Assembly: GCA_028023455.1 (NCBI GenBank)
Contig: JAQFVV010012400.1
Location: 17,541,490 to 17,605,489 of the forward strand
Source: Epiperipatus broadwayi
Lineage: Eukaryota; Onychophora; Udeonychophora; Euonychophora; Peripatidae
Length of the DNA: 64,000 bases
Direction of reading: 5' to 3'
A program made the translations under genes and the position numbers. This document shows, piece after piece, positions 37,801 through 51,625 of this stretch. Each line of letters begins with the position of its first letter. Within the stretch, counting starts at the first letter, position 1. The notes below the pieces were generated by a model, which saw only the letters and a program-made list of their open reading frames with translations, was not told where the DNA came from and searched no databases.

Positions 37801-40500
37801 AGTGTTTCGTTAATATTTCAGAAATCTGAAACTCTGATGTCTAAAGTAGAAATCTCTCAAATTATTATTTATATATATTTTCTCTACATATATTTTGTAA
37901 TTAATGTTATATACTGGTATTATATGTTTGTGTCAAGTTTTTATTTTTCCACAACCAGATTAAAATGTCTAAGCAATGGAGCATCATGACCATGATTGAT
38001 CATTGGCTATAACCCTATTAATTTCTGAACACAATGTATATATATATTTAAAGTCAATATAGACTTTGAATCAAGGTTTATAGCTAAATCTTCATTTATT
38101 CATATTATAGATAAGAAAGTTTGTCATTTTTTCTTCCAGGTAGTTTTTAAATATTCATTTTGCAAACATTTGTATATATGGATATATAAACACACATGTA
38201 GTTCAATGTCATGTTACATTTTCTGCCTGAATGCAGATTGAAGTAACTTGGCAAAATGTTACTGTTATTAAGCAATAACATTTGATCATCATCAATAATA
38301 GACAGATATTGCTTGTCATCCCTATTAATAACAAATTTGTTCTAGCATCTCGATATTTAAAGCTGTCTTAGTGGCATAGCGTACGATCTCCTGAGTGGCT
38401 CATCAAATTAAAGAATGGTAATAAATAAGTAGTCTATAATTTAATCTATTACAACATATATTATAAATATTAGTAAGGATCTTTTGAAATTTTTACATAG
38501 GTTTCAAAAATTCTGGATTTGCCACTGAGCTGTCTAATAAATTTTAATGCGAATTTCACATCATTAATTCAATGATATTATATTATCGTGAAAAATTAAT
38601 TTCTTAACAAATCTTAGCTACTCTTTAAGCTCAAATTTGCAATTCATAGAAATTGTATAGCAGTGTATTATAATTTACTTTTTCAGTCTTTGTTTTACCG
38701 TCAAATTTCATATATATATATAACGAATGAGAGATTTAAGCTCTCTCTGTTGGCTCATTCTGAAAAAATAAAAATTTCAATATAAAAAAATATTAAATGA
38801 AAGTAACAACTCTGTAAACTATTTTAAATATTCCAATAATTATACAATAATGACTTTTCATTTATCAATTGCTAAAATATTTGAACAAAATAGCAAGTGA
38901 GGATTTAATGTCTCTAATTACATCAATGCGGAACTTAGTTTAATTTTCTTTCTGAATAATAATAACAAAAATATAACGAAGTTCAGAAAGTCGAGTCTTC
39001 ATATCTGTTGTGCCATTTTTTTAAAAACATTTCTAATATAAATAATCCTCCTACATCACTTAATTAAATACAGTTACTATTTTTTGCTCGTATATATATA
39101 ACATTTTTGTATTGTTGTTTTTCTCATATAAGTACACTATTTAAGTTTAATTTTGTATATAAATTAAGTTTTCTACCAGAAGTAGCCTGGGTTAATTAGA
39201 TAATAGAATGATATGATCAAATAATATTGGTCAAAAATTGTATACTCCAGACGAGATTTATATTTTGGCTCCTAATTTTACTGTCAAATAGAATTGAGAT
39301 TTATTGATTGATTTGGTTTACTTGAATGATACTTTTGTATATATGCACATACATGTTATCCTGCTTAGTACATCTTTAATATTTATTTCCTTTCTCGTGG
39401 GCCTTAAAAGTCTTCTACCTTTATATCTTTGTATCTATTTAAACTTCTAATCTCTGACGTTCTTTTCATATTATTTGATTATCTTTAAAACTCAAACTTT
39501 TTTTTTCTTGTACAGTTCACGACATCTTTATCTTATATACTGTGAACCTCCATTCTATTCAACCCATATTCAGTGATATGTTTTTGCCATTAATATCTGC
39601 AAACTCATTAGCTGAAACCGAGCAACTCCATATGAAAGTTGCGATTTTATTTGTTTTTCAATCTCTTTCAGTTTTTTTTCAAGTCTTTATTAACAGCCAT
39701 TAGAAAAAGTAGTGTTTTTTTTTTGTTTGTTTTTAATCTTTTAATATGTAGATTGGAAACTAAATCTTTCTCCATCAGGCTTAATCTGTGACATGATATC
39801 CCAAAACAATTAATTATTCAATTGTTTTATTTTTACTATACAGCTTTTCATTATCTGTTAAATTGAGGCAAAGATAGTTTGTTAATATTAAACAAAACAT
39901 ATTTTACAACATAAATAAATATGTTTAATAACAAACATTTATTTCCAATATTGTTCTTTTTGGAATATAGAATTTTTATGCAAAAAAAAAAAAAAGATGT
40001 AGATAGCAGATGCATAAATAATAATAATAATATTTATACAATCAGATTACATATATATAATAATTAGCTATTAAACTTTTGGAAAAAAACAAGTTTTTTC
40101 AGGAATTGACAATTATATAATAAAGAATTTTAATTTCACTGCTAACTATATAGAAATAACTCTAATACTGTATATGATATTTACTCATATATATATACAC
40201 ATAATAAATAGGTCAACTCAACTTGAATCAAATGGATTTCTTAATGAATGATTTTAATAATGCAATCTCTGGTTTTACCTTGATTCGTAACTGGTTATAG
40301 TGCTAAACATTCATGGTTTAACACAATGTTACTTCTGTTGTGTGGATCATGCAGCTGCTATATTTGTGTAAATTGTTAGTAGTATTCCAAGATAGATGAC
40401 AAATATAATTATTCCTGGGATACACATATGCTGCAGACTAATTTGTCAATTGTTTTATGCAATGTGGCAGCAGTAGTATTACACACAGTATTTGATATTG
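37801..40500. other. Downstream AT-rich flank, no recognised gene
   Basis: Short poly-A, poly-T and (AT)n runs only. No frame with recognisable protein, no clear TIR or LINE motif, and no conserved splice-bounded block was seen. Additional AATAAA hexamers are frequent, as expected from composition. Confidence 0.45.
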
Positions 40501-40535
40501 TCATATGTTCAGATTTATATATATATATAACATTA

Positions 40536-41060
40536 AATCACCACACATGGTTAAGAAATCCAGCTCAAAATGATACCACTTTGAAACTGTATGCTATTAG
40601 ATTTTAAATATTGAAATATGAACTAATTCCAACAAAGAGTTTGAAATTTAAATAAACAACGATAATAACTTTGCTACTAAACAAACATGTTTACTACTAT
40701 TATATAAAGACAAAGTAAATATTAGCAATTTTAATCTTTAAACCATCTAACACAACTATATAAGAAAATAATCCCACTGCTAATGCTAAACTGAAATAAA
40801 TATCCAAATATTAAATCACCCCACATGGTTGCTTATTTAAATTTCAAGCTCCTTGTTTGAATTAGTTTGTATTTCAATATTTAAGATCTAATAGCATACA
40901 GTTTCAAAGAGGTACCATTTTTAGGCTGGATATTTTGAAATAAGGACTATAATATATTTATTTCACAGAGAGTAGTGCTGAATTTCTTAACCACTTGGGG
41001 CTGATTTAATATTTGGATATTTATTTCAGTTTAGCATTAGCTCTTGGATTATTTTCATAT
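40536..41060. repeat. Inverted-repeat element, ~0.5 kb
   Basis: Sequence 40540-40675 (CCACACATGGTTAAGAAATC, CTTTGAAACTGTATGCTATT, AATATTGAAATATGAACTAA) recurs inverted at 40845-41000 (ATTAGTTTGTATTTCAATAT, AATAGCATACAGTTTCAAAG, TTTCTTAACCACTTGGGG). A second pair (40765-40830 with 41000-41055: ACTGAAATAAATATCCAAAT / ATTTGGATATTTATTTCAGT) overlaps it. Both outer ends abut ATATATATAAC. Non-coding, MITE-like. Confidence 0.65.
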
Positions 41061-43425
41061 ATATATATAACTTATGTATTCAATGATCATGACATGATAT
41101 GGATAGTTACAATGCATTTATTTATTTAATAAAACTGCTAGAGAGCTATGTTAAATAATCCCTGGGAGGTATAAAAGAAAGTAAGAAATTTACTGTTCAA
41201 TGTATTTGTTATACCCTGATTACTAAAAGTATGGAAACCATCTTTTTTTTTTTTTCTGTTTCAAATCAAAATTTGAATCCTATATCTTTTCATATCATTG
41301 TCTGGTGAAGATTTCTAAAGAAAGTAAAGCTACAATGAAAAAATTAACATTTTAATTTAGAAACTGTTGTGTATAATGGAAATCAGAAAAAAAGATGCAA
41401 AGGAAGCCATAGCATTAAATAAATGTAAATAATTTCTTAATAGTAAAACCAGAACTGCAGTCAATATATTTATCTTGTATATTTGATTTAAATATTAAAA
41501 AAAAATGGATATTTTTTTGGTCACAGCACTTGAATATGATTAAAGAAATTAGAAGTGAAAGGTTCTGGTTCAAGAACTTGTACTCTGCCATTTCGAGTAT
41601 TGAACTCTTTTGAATAATATTTCATTTAGATGGAATAAATGTAGAATTTAAGAGCAATAATTCTATTATATAGTTTTATGATATTAACATTTAAAAATTT
41701 TAAATGGTTATTAACTCTTCCTACATAGTTTGCCAAAATATCTAAATTTAGCAAACCATCAACACTTACTATAATAAGAAAATAACAACACTTAATTTAT
41801 TTTTTTAATTTTATTATCTATTTATCTACAAATTACTATGATGTGCTTTTTTTTTTGTAAAACCCAATGCTGAAATGAGTGATTTTTGCTAATTACTGGA
41901 TTACCAGTATTTTATTAAATGTATTACAAAACACGTATCTCAGCTATATTCCATAATTCTTTTGTACTGGTTCCATATTTCTAAAGTATGTACAATTTGA
42001 TAAATTGCTGTTTAAAATGACAGAATAATAATAATGCAATGATTATGTCAATCCATTATCTTAAGGATTCCATTATGTAAGAAGAAATTAATATTCAGTT
42101 GTACTGAAACTTTAAATATGTATATTTTTTTTTGTGTTGCCATAGTTATCTATTTTAATTATTTTATCAGAATAATGATATTTTTGTTTAATTATATGTG
42201 TGATGATAAAATAAAATTTAATATTTATATATGTATGCTTTTTAAAATTTTAAATTACTTATGTATTTCTATTAGCTACTCTAGCTAATATAAATATTGA
42301 AACACCATATACTAATAACTTTCTCAAATAATTATGACAGAAGACCCATAAATAACCAAAATTATTTTCAGGTAAGTGCATCTGTTGTTGTTCATGCTTT
42401 TGCTGATACATATCTCTTGAGGGGTTTGAACCCTTTTGCATCAATTTATTCCAAATTATGTTATATGAAATCGTGGAGCCATGGAGCACTTTTTTTTTTA
42501 TTGTAAAATGTGTTTTATGTATTTGGTGATTTTTTGTAATGGTGAAAAAGTTGGAATAATGTGAAATTCTATTTTTTTATAGAGAAAATGGCAGGGAAAA
42601 TAGTTGTAATGCTTGAAACAGATTACAAGACAACGTTCTGGGGCAAAAACAAGTTTACTAATGATTTAATGAAATTGTCAAATTCACCATGTTGCAAAAA
42701 AGCATGGTGATTGAAGTCCAATGTCAAGATAATGATGATTTTTTTTAATTGACACAGATGACATTTTTCTCTCAAAATTAGTTCTTAATAGGCAGACATT
42801 TTATCCACAAGTTCTGAAACGTTTGTGTGATGTGGTAAAATGTAAATATCCCATTTTGTGGCAAAATGAAGAGTGCAAGATTCATTACAATAATTCCTCT
42901 ATGATCTGTCTTGGGTGTGAAACACTTTTAAATTAAATTCAACATGAACCAGCTTATCTATCAGTCATATTCACTTGATCGCTAACTGTATGACTTTTTT
43001 ATTCTTCAATAAAAAAATGCCTCAAAAAATTTTTTTTTGCCGACTTAGAAGTAATGAAAAAAAAACAAACAATGCATACATTAAAAGGCTTTACTTTATG
43101 TTTTCAGACTAGTTCAAAAAATGAAGAACATGTCTAGACTGGTGTATTGTATTAAATGTACAGTACTTTGAAGGAGATTAAATTTATAATACTTAAAGGT
43201 AAACAAACAATTTTTTATTATAAAATTTGGATTATTTTTGCCTCCCCCCTCATATTGTTGGACATACAGCAGAACTCATTCATGCCATTTGTCCCATATA
43301 TCCTCCCATGAATACATGAAATTCATAAATAATAATGAAGAACTCTGGATAATATACTTTTTAATATCTGCACACACATATGTCATGATAATAGCATTAT
43401 ATAATCTACAATATTTAGAGCAAAG
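41061..43425. other. AT-rich stretch; possible decayed element at 42300-43000
   Basis: Mostly AT-rich sequence without recognisable genes. Around 42360-43000 the minus and plus frames are short and I found no motif. TGTTGTTCATGCTTTTGCTGATAC and CTTGAGGGGTTTGAACCC near 42390-42430 are somewhat less AT-rich, but unassigned. Confidence 0.35.
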
Positions 43426-43440
43426 AAAGAAATGTAGTCA

Positions 43441-43545
43441 AGCATTGGTAGCTGAGAGGTCAACACAGCTGCCTTGCAAGCAGTTGCTTGCAGACAGTTG
43501 TTGCGGGTTCGCTTCCTGACCGATACTTTGACATATGGAAAGAAA
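43441..43545 (+). mobile_element. tRNA-derived SINE with 15-bp target duplication
   Basis: Structure: head AGCATTGGTAGCTGAGAGGT (A box TAGCTGAGAGGT), CTTGCAAGCAGTTGCTTGCA, B box GGGTTCGCTTC, then TTTGACATATGG and an A-rich tail. It is flanked by a perfect direct repeat AAAGAAATGTAGTCA (43426-43440 and 43546-43560). The length of ~105 bp shows there is no LINE-derived body beyond the tRNA-like head and short tail. Confidence 0.9.
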
Positions 43546-43560
43546 AAAGAAATGTAGTCA

Positions 43561-46120
43561 TATAGATAGTTTAACAAAGTCAGAAAGAAGAATAAAAATT
43601 GAGGGGGTAGTAGTAAATTAAAAAAAGAATTACTCTGATAAAAGATTTAGTGAGTGTTAAATGTTTGATTTCAATATATTAATAAGACATTGTAGCAACC
43701 ATCTAACATGTCAATTTGTGGATGAAATAAAATAATTAGTTGCATTAATTAAATGAATTTAGGTAGTCAAGAAAGAGAAGATGTTGGTTCTGCAGGGAAT
43801 TGTTGCTAACTTTGAATAGAAATCAAAATTATGAAATGTAATATTATAGTATAAAACCTGGTATTTATATATTTGCATCTCTACAAATTATGCATTTAAG
43901 TTTAATTATAAAAGATTCTAGCTAGTTAAATTCTATGTTTGTGAATTTATTAAGTAGGCTTTAGTGTCCAATTAAATTGTCTCATTTTATAAATTGGGAA
44001 AAGTAATATAAAAATCAATATTTATTTTGTTATATACCACATGAAAATTACAATGGATTATATTTGAAAAGCAATTCTTCAATAAACAAGGAAAAACATT
44101 GCTGTTTATTTATTTTTAAGCAATTATTTAAAAAATACAGTTTTTATTAGTAACATATTGGTAATGAAGTTCAACTTGTATGTAAAAATAGGTTATAACA
44201 TGAAATAAATTTTTATTGCAATATATATAAACAAAGGAGTAAATACCTCTCCTCAAAGCTATGAATTAAAAGCACTCCAAATGTTAAACAAAGGATTAAA
44301 AATTAAATGAATTCATCTATTCTTGGAACTGATGTTTATAAGCAAATCTTTGCCGACATTAATGGTGATTTAGAATGAAATTAATTTATCAGCTAGATGG
44401 AATACAACATTAATTAATTATACAAAGCTGGAGACAGAATCTTTTAAAAACACTTTGATTATAATAATTAAATAAGATTTAATATGAAAACTTTAAATCA
44501 AATATTGCTCAGTGTACATGTAAAGAAAGGGAGCTATGATTTATTTAAAGTTTATACATTAAATTCTCATTACATTATTATAATCAAGGTGTTCTAAGAG
44601 AGATTCTGTCTTCAGTCTTGCATTATTGATTATGAGTTTAATAACTCTTACATGCTATATTTCATCTGGTTAATAAATTAACTTCACTCTGAAGTCCCAA
44701 TGTTGATAAAGGTATGCTTGTAAACATTAGAGCTCCAAGATTAGGTGAATTCCGTTCTATTCTAGATTCTTTGCTCAACATTTAGAGAATTTTGAATTCA
44801 TATCCTGGGGAGTGTGAGGGTGATTTATTCCCTTTGTTTAAATATACTTTGATCTATGTTTAATTTAAAGTTTATATGTATGTATATATATTTATAATAG
44901 TTAATTGGGATAAAGTCTGGTAGCTTTGGAATTTATTTTTCCAATCTTGTGAGAATAGTATACATTTTTTGAAAAAAAAAAAAAAACATTAATGCAAGTT
45001 TAAAATTAGTGAAATAAATATAATTTGAAATTAAATCATTTTTGTGTATCCATTTTTAATGAAAATTTAATTGAGAAAGATTATAGATAAGGGATTAAAA
45101 AACAAGATAAGTTATGCTAAACAAATAAAATATGTTTAAAAATATAGCACTGCTTTTCATTTCAAGGCAACACAGATTGTTGTATGGAAAGATCATAAAT
45201 ATATAAATCACATGAACAGCATTGGAATTAGTAGTTATTATGATTAAGAAAGAAAGTTAAGTGTTATAAAACGTAATGATTACTTATTCACTTGTATGTA
45301 TAAGTTCCCAGTAATATAGCAAAGTGACTGTAAGTAAAAATGCTGCTATCAAATTTATATGTGAAGCAAAACTAAGCCAGTATTGAAAATCCTTAAATTA
45401 TCATTAATATTTTGATTTATATCCATAGTGGTTATTGGATTTGGAGCCTAAAGATGTGATATAGCTTTATTATCCTTTGTTTTATATGATAAATTGTGTC
45501 TTTGAGTCAAGAACAATTTATAAGCAGAACAGTAAATGAACTTATTCATTTAGTAAGAATTACTAATATAGGATTATTACGTTGACCAAAACTTGAAGAT
45601 TTTATCTTTTAAGGGAGATTTTTTCCCCAGACTGTCTACAATGCATTTTCTCAAGATTTTACCATGCTTGGGGGAAAAGCTTCATTTAAATTATAAGACT
45701 GAGATCCAAAGTAATTTATATTTTTTAAAAATAGTTTTTCACACAAGATTTATGATTTTATAATATTGATCTTAACTTTGTATGTTTGCAATATTTTCGG
45801 AAGGCCAATTTAATTTTTGTAATGAAAATATATTTCATTGATGGATTACATGTTTTTAACAAATTATTTAAGGGAGTGAATCCTTTATGTGCATACAATT
45901 TAGAAGCTTTATATATATAATATTAAGGATATATAGTCAGCTATAAATATGTAGGCCATTTAACATTCATTGATATGTGTAATTATACATTGAAAGGAGA
46001 CTCTTTGATTTCTTTTAGAGGACTTAAAGGAACTGAGCAGGATAAATTTTTAATGTCCACTCCATATATTCTTGTCATTGCAGCTGTTATTACTATGCGA
46101 TTATTCATATAGTATACAAA
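43561..46120. other. AT-rich stretch, no recognised feature
   Basis: No recognisable protein, TIR pair, or pol III promoter was seen. Short homopolymers (for example A runs near 44970) are the only notable items. Confidence 0.45.
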
Positions 46121-46129
46121 GAGATGGGA

Positions 46130-49055
46130 TGCTCACCAACATGCATTAGCCAGCAAGGTGAATTTATTGGCTTTTTATCTCGGAGTTAAAAATACCATGG
46201 TCTTTATTGTTAGTTGCTGATAACTCTTAACTAAAATCAAGTGAGTTTTCTTGAAGGCAAAATGAATGTGTGCATGAATGAAAATTTTTTTTTGCTTAAT
46301 AAATATTTACAATCATGACAAACAAAAATAAATTATGGCCCTTATTCTCAGAAGGCTGAAAAATTACTAGCCAAGGCATCAGTTGGTGGCCAAAGGCAGA
46401 GGTGCTAAGAATCCTCTGATGCAGATTCAGACTGCCATTGGATTATGATCTTTTTATTTAGGTACTTACAATTGCAGATCCCTTTCAAGTGAAGGAAGAT
46501 TGAAAGAATTGGAAGAAGAACTGTCTTATATTAAATGGGACATTAGTGGATTGAAGTTAGAAGAAAAAATGAAGAGCTAATTGATTTAAAAAGTGGGAAT
46601 ACACTGTATTATTAAATTACAAATATTGGAAATGCAAGTGGAGTAGGATTCATTACAAATAAAAAGTGAGAAAACAACATTGTAGAGATTGATGCTGTAT
46701 TGGACAGAGTGGCAAGATTAGTTATTCAACTTAATAACAGATACCAAATGCAGATAATTCAGATTTATGCCCTAACAAGTTTTCATAGTGATAAAGTAGT
46801 AGAGACTTTTTATATGGATGTACAATAAGCTTTTGATCGGACCAAACATTTTAAAATTGTTATGGAAGACTTTAATGCTAGATTTGGTAAATAATTGTAA
46901 GTTGAAAGTGCTGTAGATAAATTTGGTTATAGTGATAAAAATGAGAGAGGTAACAGATTTGTGAAGTTTGCAGAAAATGAAAAACTTTACATTATGAATT
47001 CATTTTTTGAAAAAAAAAAAAAGTTAAATAAGTATGGAAACTTCCAAATGAAGGTACTGCAGAATTGGATTATATTTTAACTAGAAAATATGTTTCAAGA
47101 TTGTAATGTTCTTAATAAATTCAACACAGGAAGTGATCATCAATTAGCAAGATATAAGATACATATTAATGCAAAACTAGAGAAACAAAAATTATTAAGA
47201 AAAACAATATTTACAGTTGATATTCCTAATTTTCAGAAACATTCTAATGAATTTAAATTAGAACTTGCAAATCGTTTTCAAATATTAGCAAATTTTGAAC
47301 ATGATTCAGATTTGAAATTAATAGGAAAATAATTGATGTTACACTTTTAAAAACTGCAACTAAGATAGCTGGTAGAAAAAAGCATCAATTGACCAATAAA
47401 ATTTCTACTGAGACTAGAGAATTTATGAAGAAAAGCAGGAATATGACAATATATAAAAATGATGCATTAAGAAGAATATCTCAAATTCTGTAAAATGGTG
47501 CAAAAAAAGTTGATAATGATATAAGAAAGTATAACTGAACTAGCAAGGAAAGCTATAGAAGAGAATAAAAGTCTCGAGAATATAAAACAACATTTTGATA
47601 TTGATAGGAAACTTATTTCTGCAATAACAAAAAAAGATAAACCTATTACTAAAAAGAGAGATGATTTCATGAAATGTGTAGAAAAGTTCTATCAAGATTG
47701 TATAATAATAAAAACCTCCTACAACTATTACATCTTGTGAATTGTCCAGAATTTTAAATGAAGAAGTGAGACATACAATTAAATTTATGAAGAATGGAAA
47801 AACTCCAGATAATGATGGAATTGTTATTGATATCTTAAAAGAAGCAGATAAAGAAATAGAATTTTTTTTTGGCAAAGTTACATACCAAATATTTAAATGA
47901 TAAAGATGTACCAGATGATTGAAAGAATGTAGTATTACTATTAATATTTAAAAAAAGTGATAAAGAAGATATTAGAAATTACATACCTATAGAAATTTTT
48001 ACCAAGATAATTACAACTCATCTACAAAGAACTTTGCATTTGAAACAACCAAAAGAACAAGCTGGATTTAAAAGTGGTTTTAATACAATGGATCATATCC
48101 AAGTATTGAGAGAAGTTATAGAAAGGACCAATGAATATGAGTTGCCATTATGCTTTGGATTTGTAGATTATGAAAAGATATTTGATTCTATAAGCATTTC
48201 TTCAGTGATTAAAGCATTGGATCATCAAGGTATAGACCCAGGATATTGTCATATTCTGAAGAATATTTATAAAAATGCAACAGCAATAATTAGATTATAT
48301 AATGATATTAGGAAGATTAACATTGAGAAGGGTGTATGACAGAGTGACTCCATATCTCCAAAACTTTTTACAGCAGTGCTGCAAGAAGTATTTTATGGAT
48401 TAAAATGGGAAGGTAAAGGAATAAAAGTAAATAGAGATTATTTAAATCATTTAGATTTTGCAGATGATGTAGTTGTTTTTGCAAATAATGCTTCAGAGCT
48501 TCAGGAAATGTTGCAAAAATTATCAAATGAAAATAAGAAAATAGGACTAGGGGTAAATGTTAAAAAGACTAATAAATATTCAATGGATTTGCTCAAAAGA
48601 GGAAAATAAAGATAGATAATGATGAATTAGAAGAAATTAACAACTACAAATACCTTGATCAGATTATTACTAAGATGGAAACATAATGGATGAAATTAAT
48701 CATAGAATTAAATTTGGTTGGAGTGCTTTTGGTAGAAATAATTTAATATTAAAAGGAAGTATATCTATGTGTATGAAAAGGAGGGTTTTTAATAAATGTG
48801 TTTTAACAGTTCTTATTTATAGATCTGAGACTTGGATACTTAACAGAAAAGCCTTACAGAGATTTCAGACCACTCAAAAAATATGGAGAGATTCATGTTA
48901 GGCGTAACAAGAAGAAATCAAAAATAAAATATGTGGGTAACAGAACAAACAGATGTTACAGACATCATTGAAAGTATTAAGAGACTGAAGTAGAGCTGGG
49001 CTGGACATATTTCTAGAAGATGTAATAATAGATAGATAATTGGAATTTACCAGTT
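46130..49055 (+). mobile_element. RTE-like LINE copy 3, nearly full-length but decayed
   Basis: It begins with the 5' leader shared with 20025-20400 and is followed by a coding region collinear with 34290-36210 and with the complement of 34199-33466. Pieces in order: AELDYIL-like near 47060; TGSDHQLARYKIHINAKLEK (47120-47180); the linker; VKFMKNGKTPDNDGI-like (47780); EQAGFKSGFNTMDHIQVLRE (48055); FGFVDYEKIFDSI (48155); DSISPKLFTAVLQEVFYGLK (48345); LDFADDVVVFANNASELQ (48450); and post-RT segments to LSWAGHISRRC-like near 49010. Several stops and frameshifts are present. It supplies the FADD part missing from the copy at 33455. The 3' end is lost at about 49055. Confidence 0.75.
47090..48901 (+). 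pseudogene. Broken EN-RT polyprotein of LINE copy 3
   Basis: Open segments (47090-47332, 48034-48339, 48376-48609, 48686-48901) belong to one ancestral ORF. They contain the endonuclease SDH motif, RT motif A (FVDYEKIFDS, with K-I in place of the usual K-A), motif B (preceded by a stop at 48338), motif C FADD, and the LILKGSISMCMKRRVFNKCV and SETWILNRKALQRFQTTQ segments. There are at least five interruptions, so it is not functional. Confidence 0.75.
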
Positions 49056-49059
49056 ATGC

Positions 49060-49964
49060 TTTGAAACAGACATTCCGTGTCGAAAGTTAACTCAGCAGAT
49101 TAATAAACGAATTTATTTAATAACTCTTTAGCCGTATTTATTAATTATTTGTCAATAATAGTATAAATTGATTTTCAGTTTGTTACTGAATTTATTTTTT
49201 AGGTTTTTTTTTAGTTTGGTGAAAAAATTATGGTTTCATTCCAGTGGATTTTTCTTTTGAAAATAATCTTCAGACTAATCAAAATGGATTTTATATTACT
49301 AAAGATTCTTTAATGTACCGTAGCTCCTTTAATCTCTGTTTAATTTATAATATTTCTGCTGTACTATACTCACTGACATTTTTCAATAAACACGGTGAGG
49401 CTGTTAATAAATATAAAAAAAATTTATAGAGATTTAAAGCAGAGCACAGATTTATGAGAGGTTTTAGTAAGTTCTTAAATTTTAACACTCTACCCTTAGA
49501 TTCATCAGTCATTAATTACGCGTTGGTGGAAAAGATTGTTAAATTTCATTTCTGAAGCTAATAAATGTAGCAACCATGAATGGTTATGAATGTATTTATT
49601 TCTGTGTTTACAGCAAAAAATTCTATTACTAAAAATATTGAAATCTTATGCTTTGTATAGTTTTTACTTCAAAATTTATGCATTTCCTTTCGGACATCTT
49701 CAAAGATATTAAACATTCATCCTATGATTAATAAACAATCAAAATAATGAGAATATCAAAATCAGACTTTTATCACCACTGCTGCAAATATTTCTGCATA
49801 CAATTATATTTCATACACATTATAAATATTCTTTTTATTAAATTTTATTACATTTAGTATTAAGTTTTTTTATTTGCTATCTTCTTTTCGATTTTAAATT
49901 ATAACAAAATTTATCCATTTTTTTGTTAAATTTTTCAAAATAAATGTTTTACTTAAATCTATTT
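49060..49964. other. AT-rich stretch, no recognised gene
   Basis: A short segment TTCCGTGTCGAAAGTTAA at 49075-49092 resembles TTCTGCGTCGAAACTTAA at 52238-52255, so both may belong to a dispersed repeat. Otherwise no feature is supported. Confidence 0.35.
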
Positions 49965-51625
49965 TAAATACAAGTGCATTGTCTGTACTGAACTTAATAT
50001 AATTTAAAGGGGGATTTGAATCCAGACTTTCAAGCTTCCTACAGGTATCCATTCCATCTTAAATAAACTAATACCCATGACCATACATATGTGAAAATGA
50101 TAAATGATCTTCAATATTTGTATTTCATGCTGAACCATCACTCATTAGTTGATCCAGATGATTATCTACCGCACAGATAGCAAATCTTCATACTTTAATG
50201 AGATTTCAACCCTCCACCCTCCAACTCTTCAGTCATCCATATCTGAGAAAATCTGATAATAGAATACTCAAAGCCCTTGTTGATGCCAATATTGTTGTCA
50301 TATCTATGTTGACTACAAGTTACTCTGAACCCTTAATATGTCAATTTAAATATACAGAAGAGGAATGGCAGAATACTAGCTGAATATGTAATATTTAAAA
50401 TACAAGTATATACTCTATACTGAACTTAATGCAATTTAGAAGGAATTTGAACTCAGATTTTCAATCTCCCAACAGCTATCCACTCCATCTTATACAACCA
50501 ATACACATGACCACATACATGTGAAAAAGATAAATGATCTCCAATATATTATTTCATGCTGAACCAGCACTCATCAGTTGATCCAGATCATCATCTCCCA
50601 CACACACACATCTTCATACTTTAATGTATAGGCATCAATTCTCCACTCTCCAATTCTTCAGCCATCTACATCATTAAAAAATCTGATGATAGAATGCTCA
50701 AAGCCCTGTTGATGCTAATATTATTGTCATACACATATTGACTTTAAGTCACTCTGAACCCTCATATATAGAATATTCATTCTAAATACAGTACACAGAT
50801 CAGCAATGATCTGAATGACTTAAAGTCAACATGAGTATGACAAAGAATATTGGCATCAACAAGGGATTTGAGCATTCTATCATCATATTTTCAATGATAT
50901 GGATGGCTAGAGTTGGATGGCAGAGAAGATTGAAGTATGTCCATTCTTTATACAAAGAGAGCACTGATTATATATGTGTGTGGAAGATGCTGATCTGGAC
51001 AAACTGATGAGTGCCAGTTCAGCAAGAAATACATATTTTAGAGATCTTTTTTTCCCCACATGTATGTGGTCATGTGTATTGATTGTATAAGATAGAGTGG
51101 ATAGTTGTACTGGAGCTTGAAAGTCTGAATTTAAATCCCTTCTAAATTACATTATGTTCAGTATAGACAATATACTTGTATTTAAATATTACATATTCAG
51201 CCTGTATTCTGCCCATCCCTCTTCTATGTATTTAAATAAAAATATTAAGATCCTATACCTTAGGGTCAGAGTGGCTTAGAGTTAATATGGGTATGGCAAT
51301 AATATTGGCCTCAACAAGGGCTTTGAGCATTCCATTTATCAGATTTTCAATGATATGGATGGCTGAAAAGTTGAAGGGTGGAAAAAATTGAAGCCTGTCT
51401 AATAAAGTATGAGGATTTGCTATCTTAATATAAACTGAGAACTTATTATATATGTGTGTGGAGATAATGATCTGGACCACCTGATGAGTGCTGGTTCAAA
51501 TCGATATATTGGAGATCATTTATCTTTTTCACATGTATGTGGACATGTGTATAGATCATATAAGATGGAGTGGATAGCTGTAGGGAGCTTGAAAGTCTGA
51601 GTTTAAATCCCTTCTAAATTAAATT
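49965..51625. repeat. Four-unit palindromic repeat array (two direct, two inverted units)
   Basis: Two head-to-tail units of ~400-430 bp (about 49965-50395 and 50396-50790) are followed by two inverted units (about 50805-51190 and 51191-51625). Landmarks repeated in each unit: ACTGAACTTAAT, TTTGAA(T/C)-C-AGA-TTTCAA, CATGACCA-ACAT-TGTGAAAA, TAAATGATCT-CAATAT, CTGAACCA-CACTCAT, AGAAT-CTCAAAGCCC, TGATGC-AATATT, then ACTCTGAACCC. The symmetry centre is near 50790 (TGACTTTAAGTC ... GACTTAAAGTCA). Non-coding in all frames. Confidence 0.8.

Noticed and set aside
43238-43519. 93-codon frame across 43238-43519
   Set aside because: Its last third is the tRNA-derived SINE read through; the rest has no motif.
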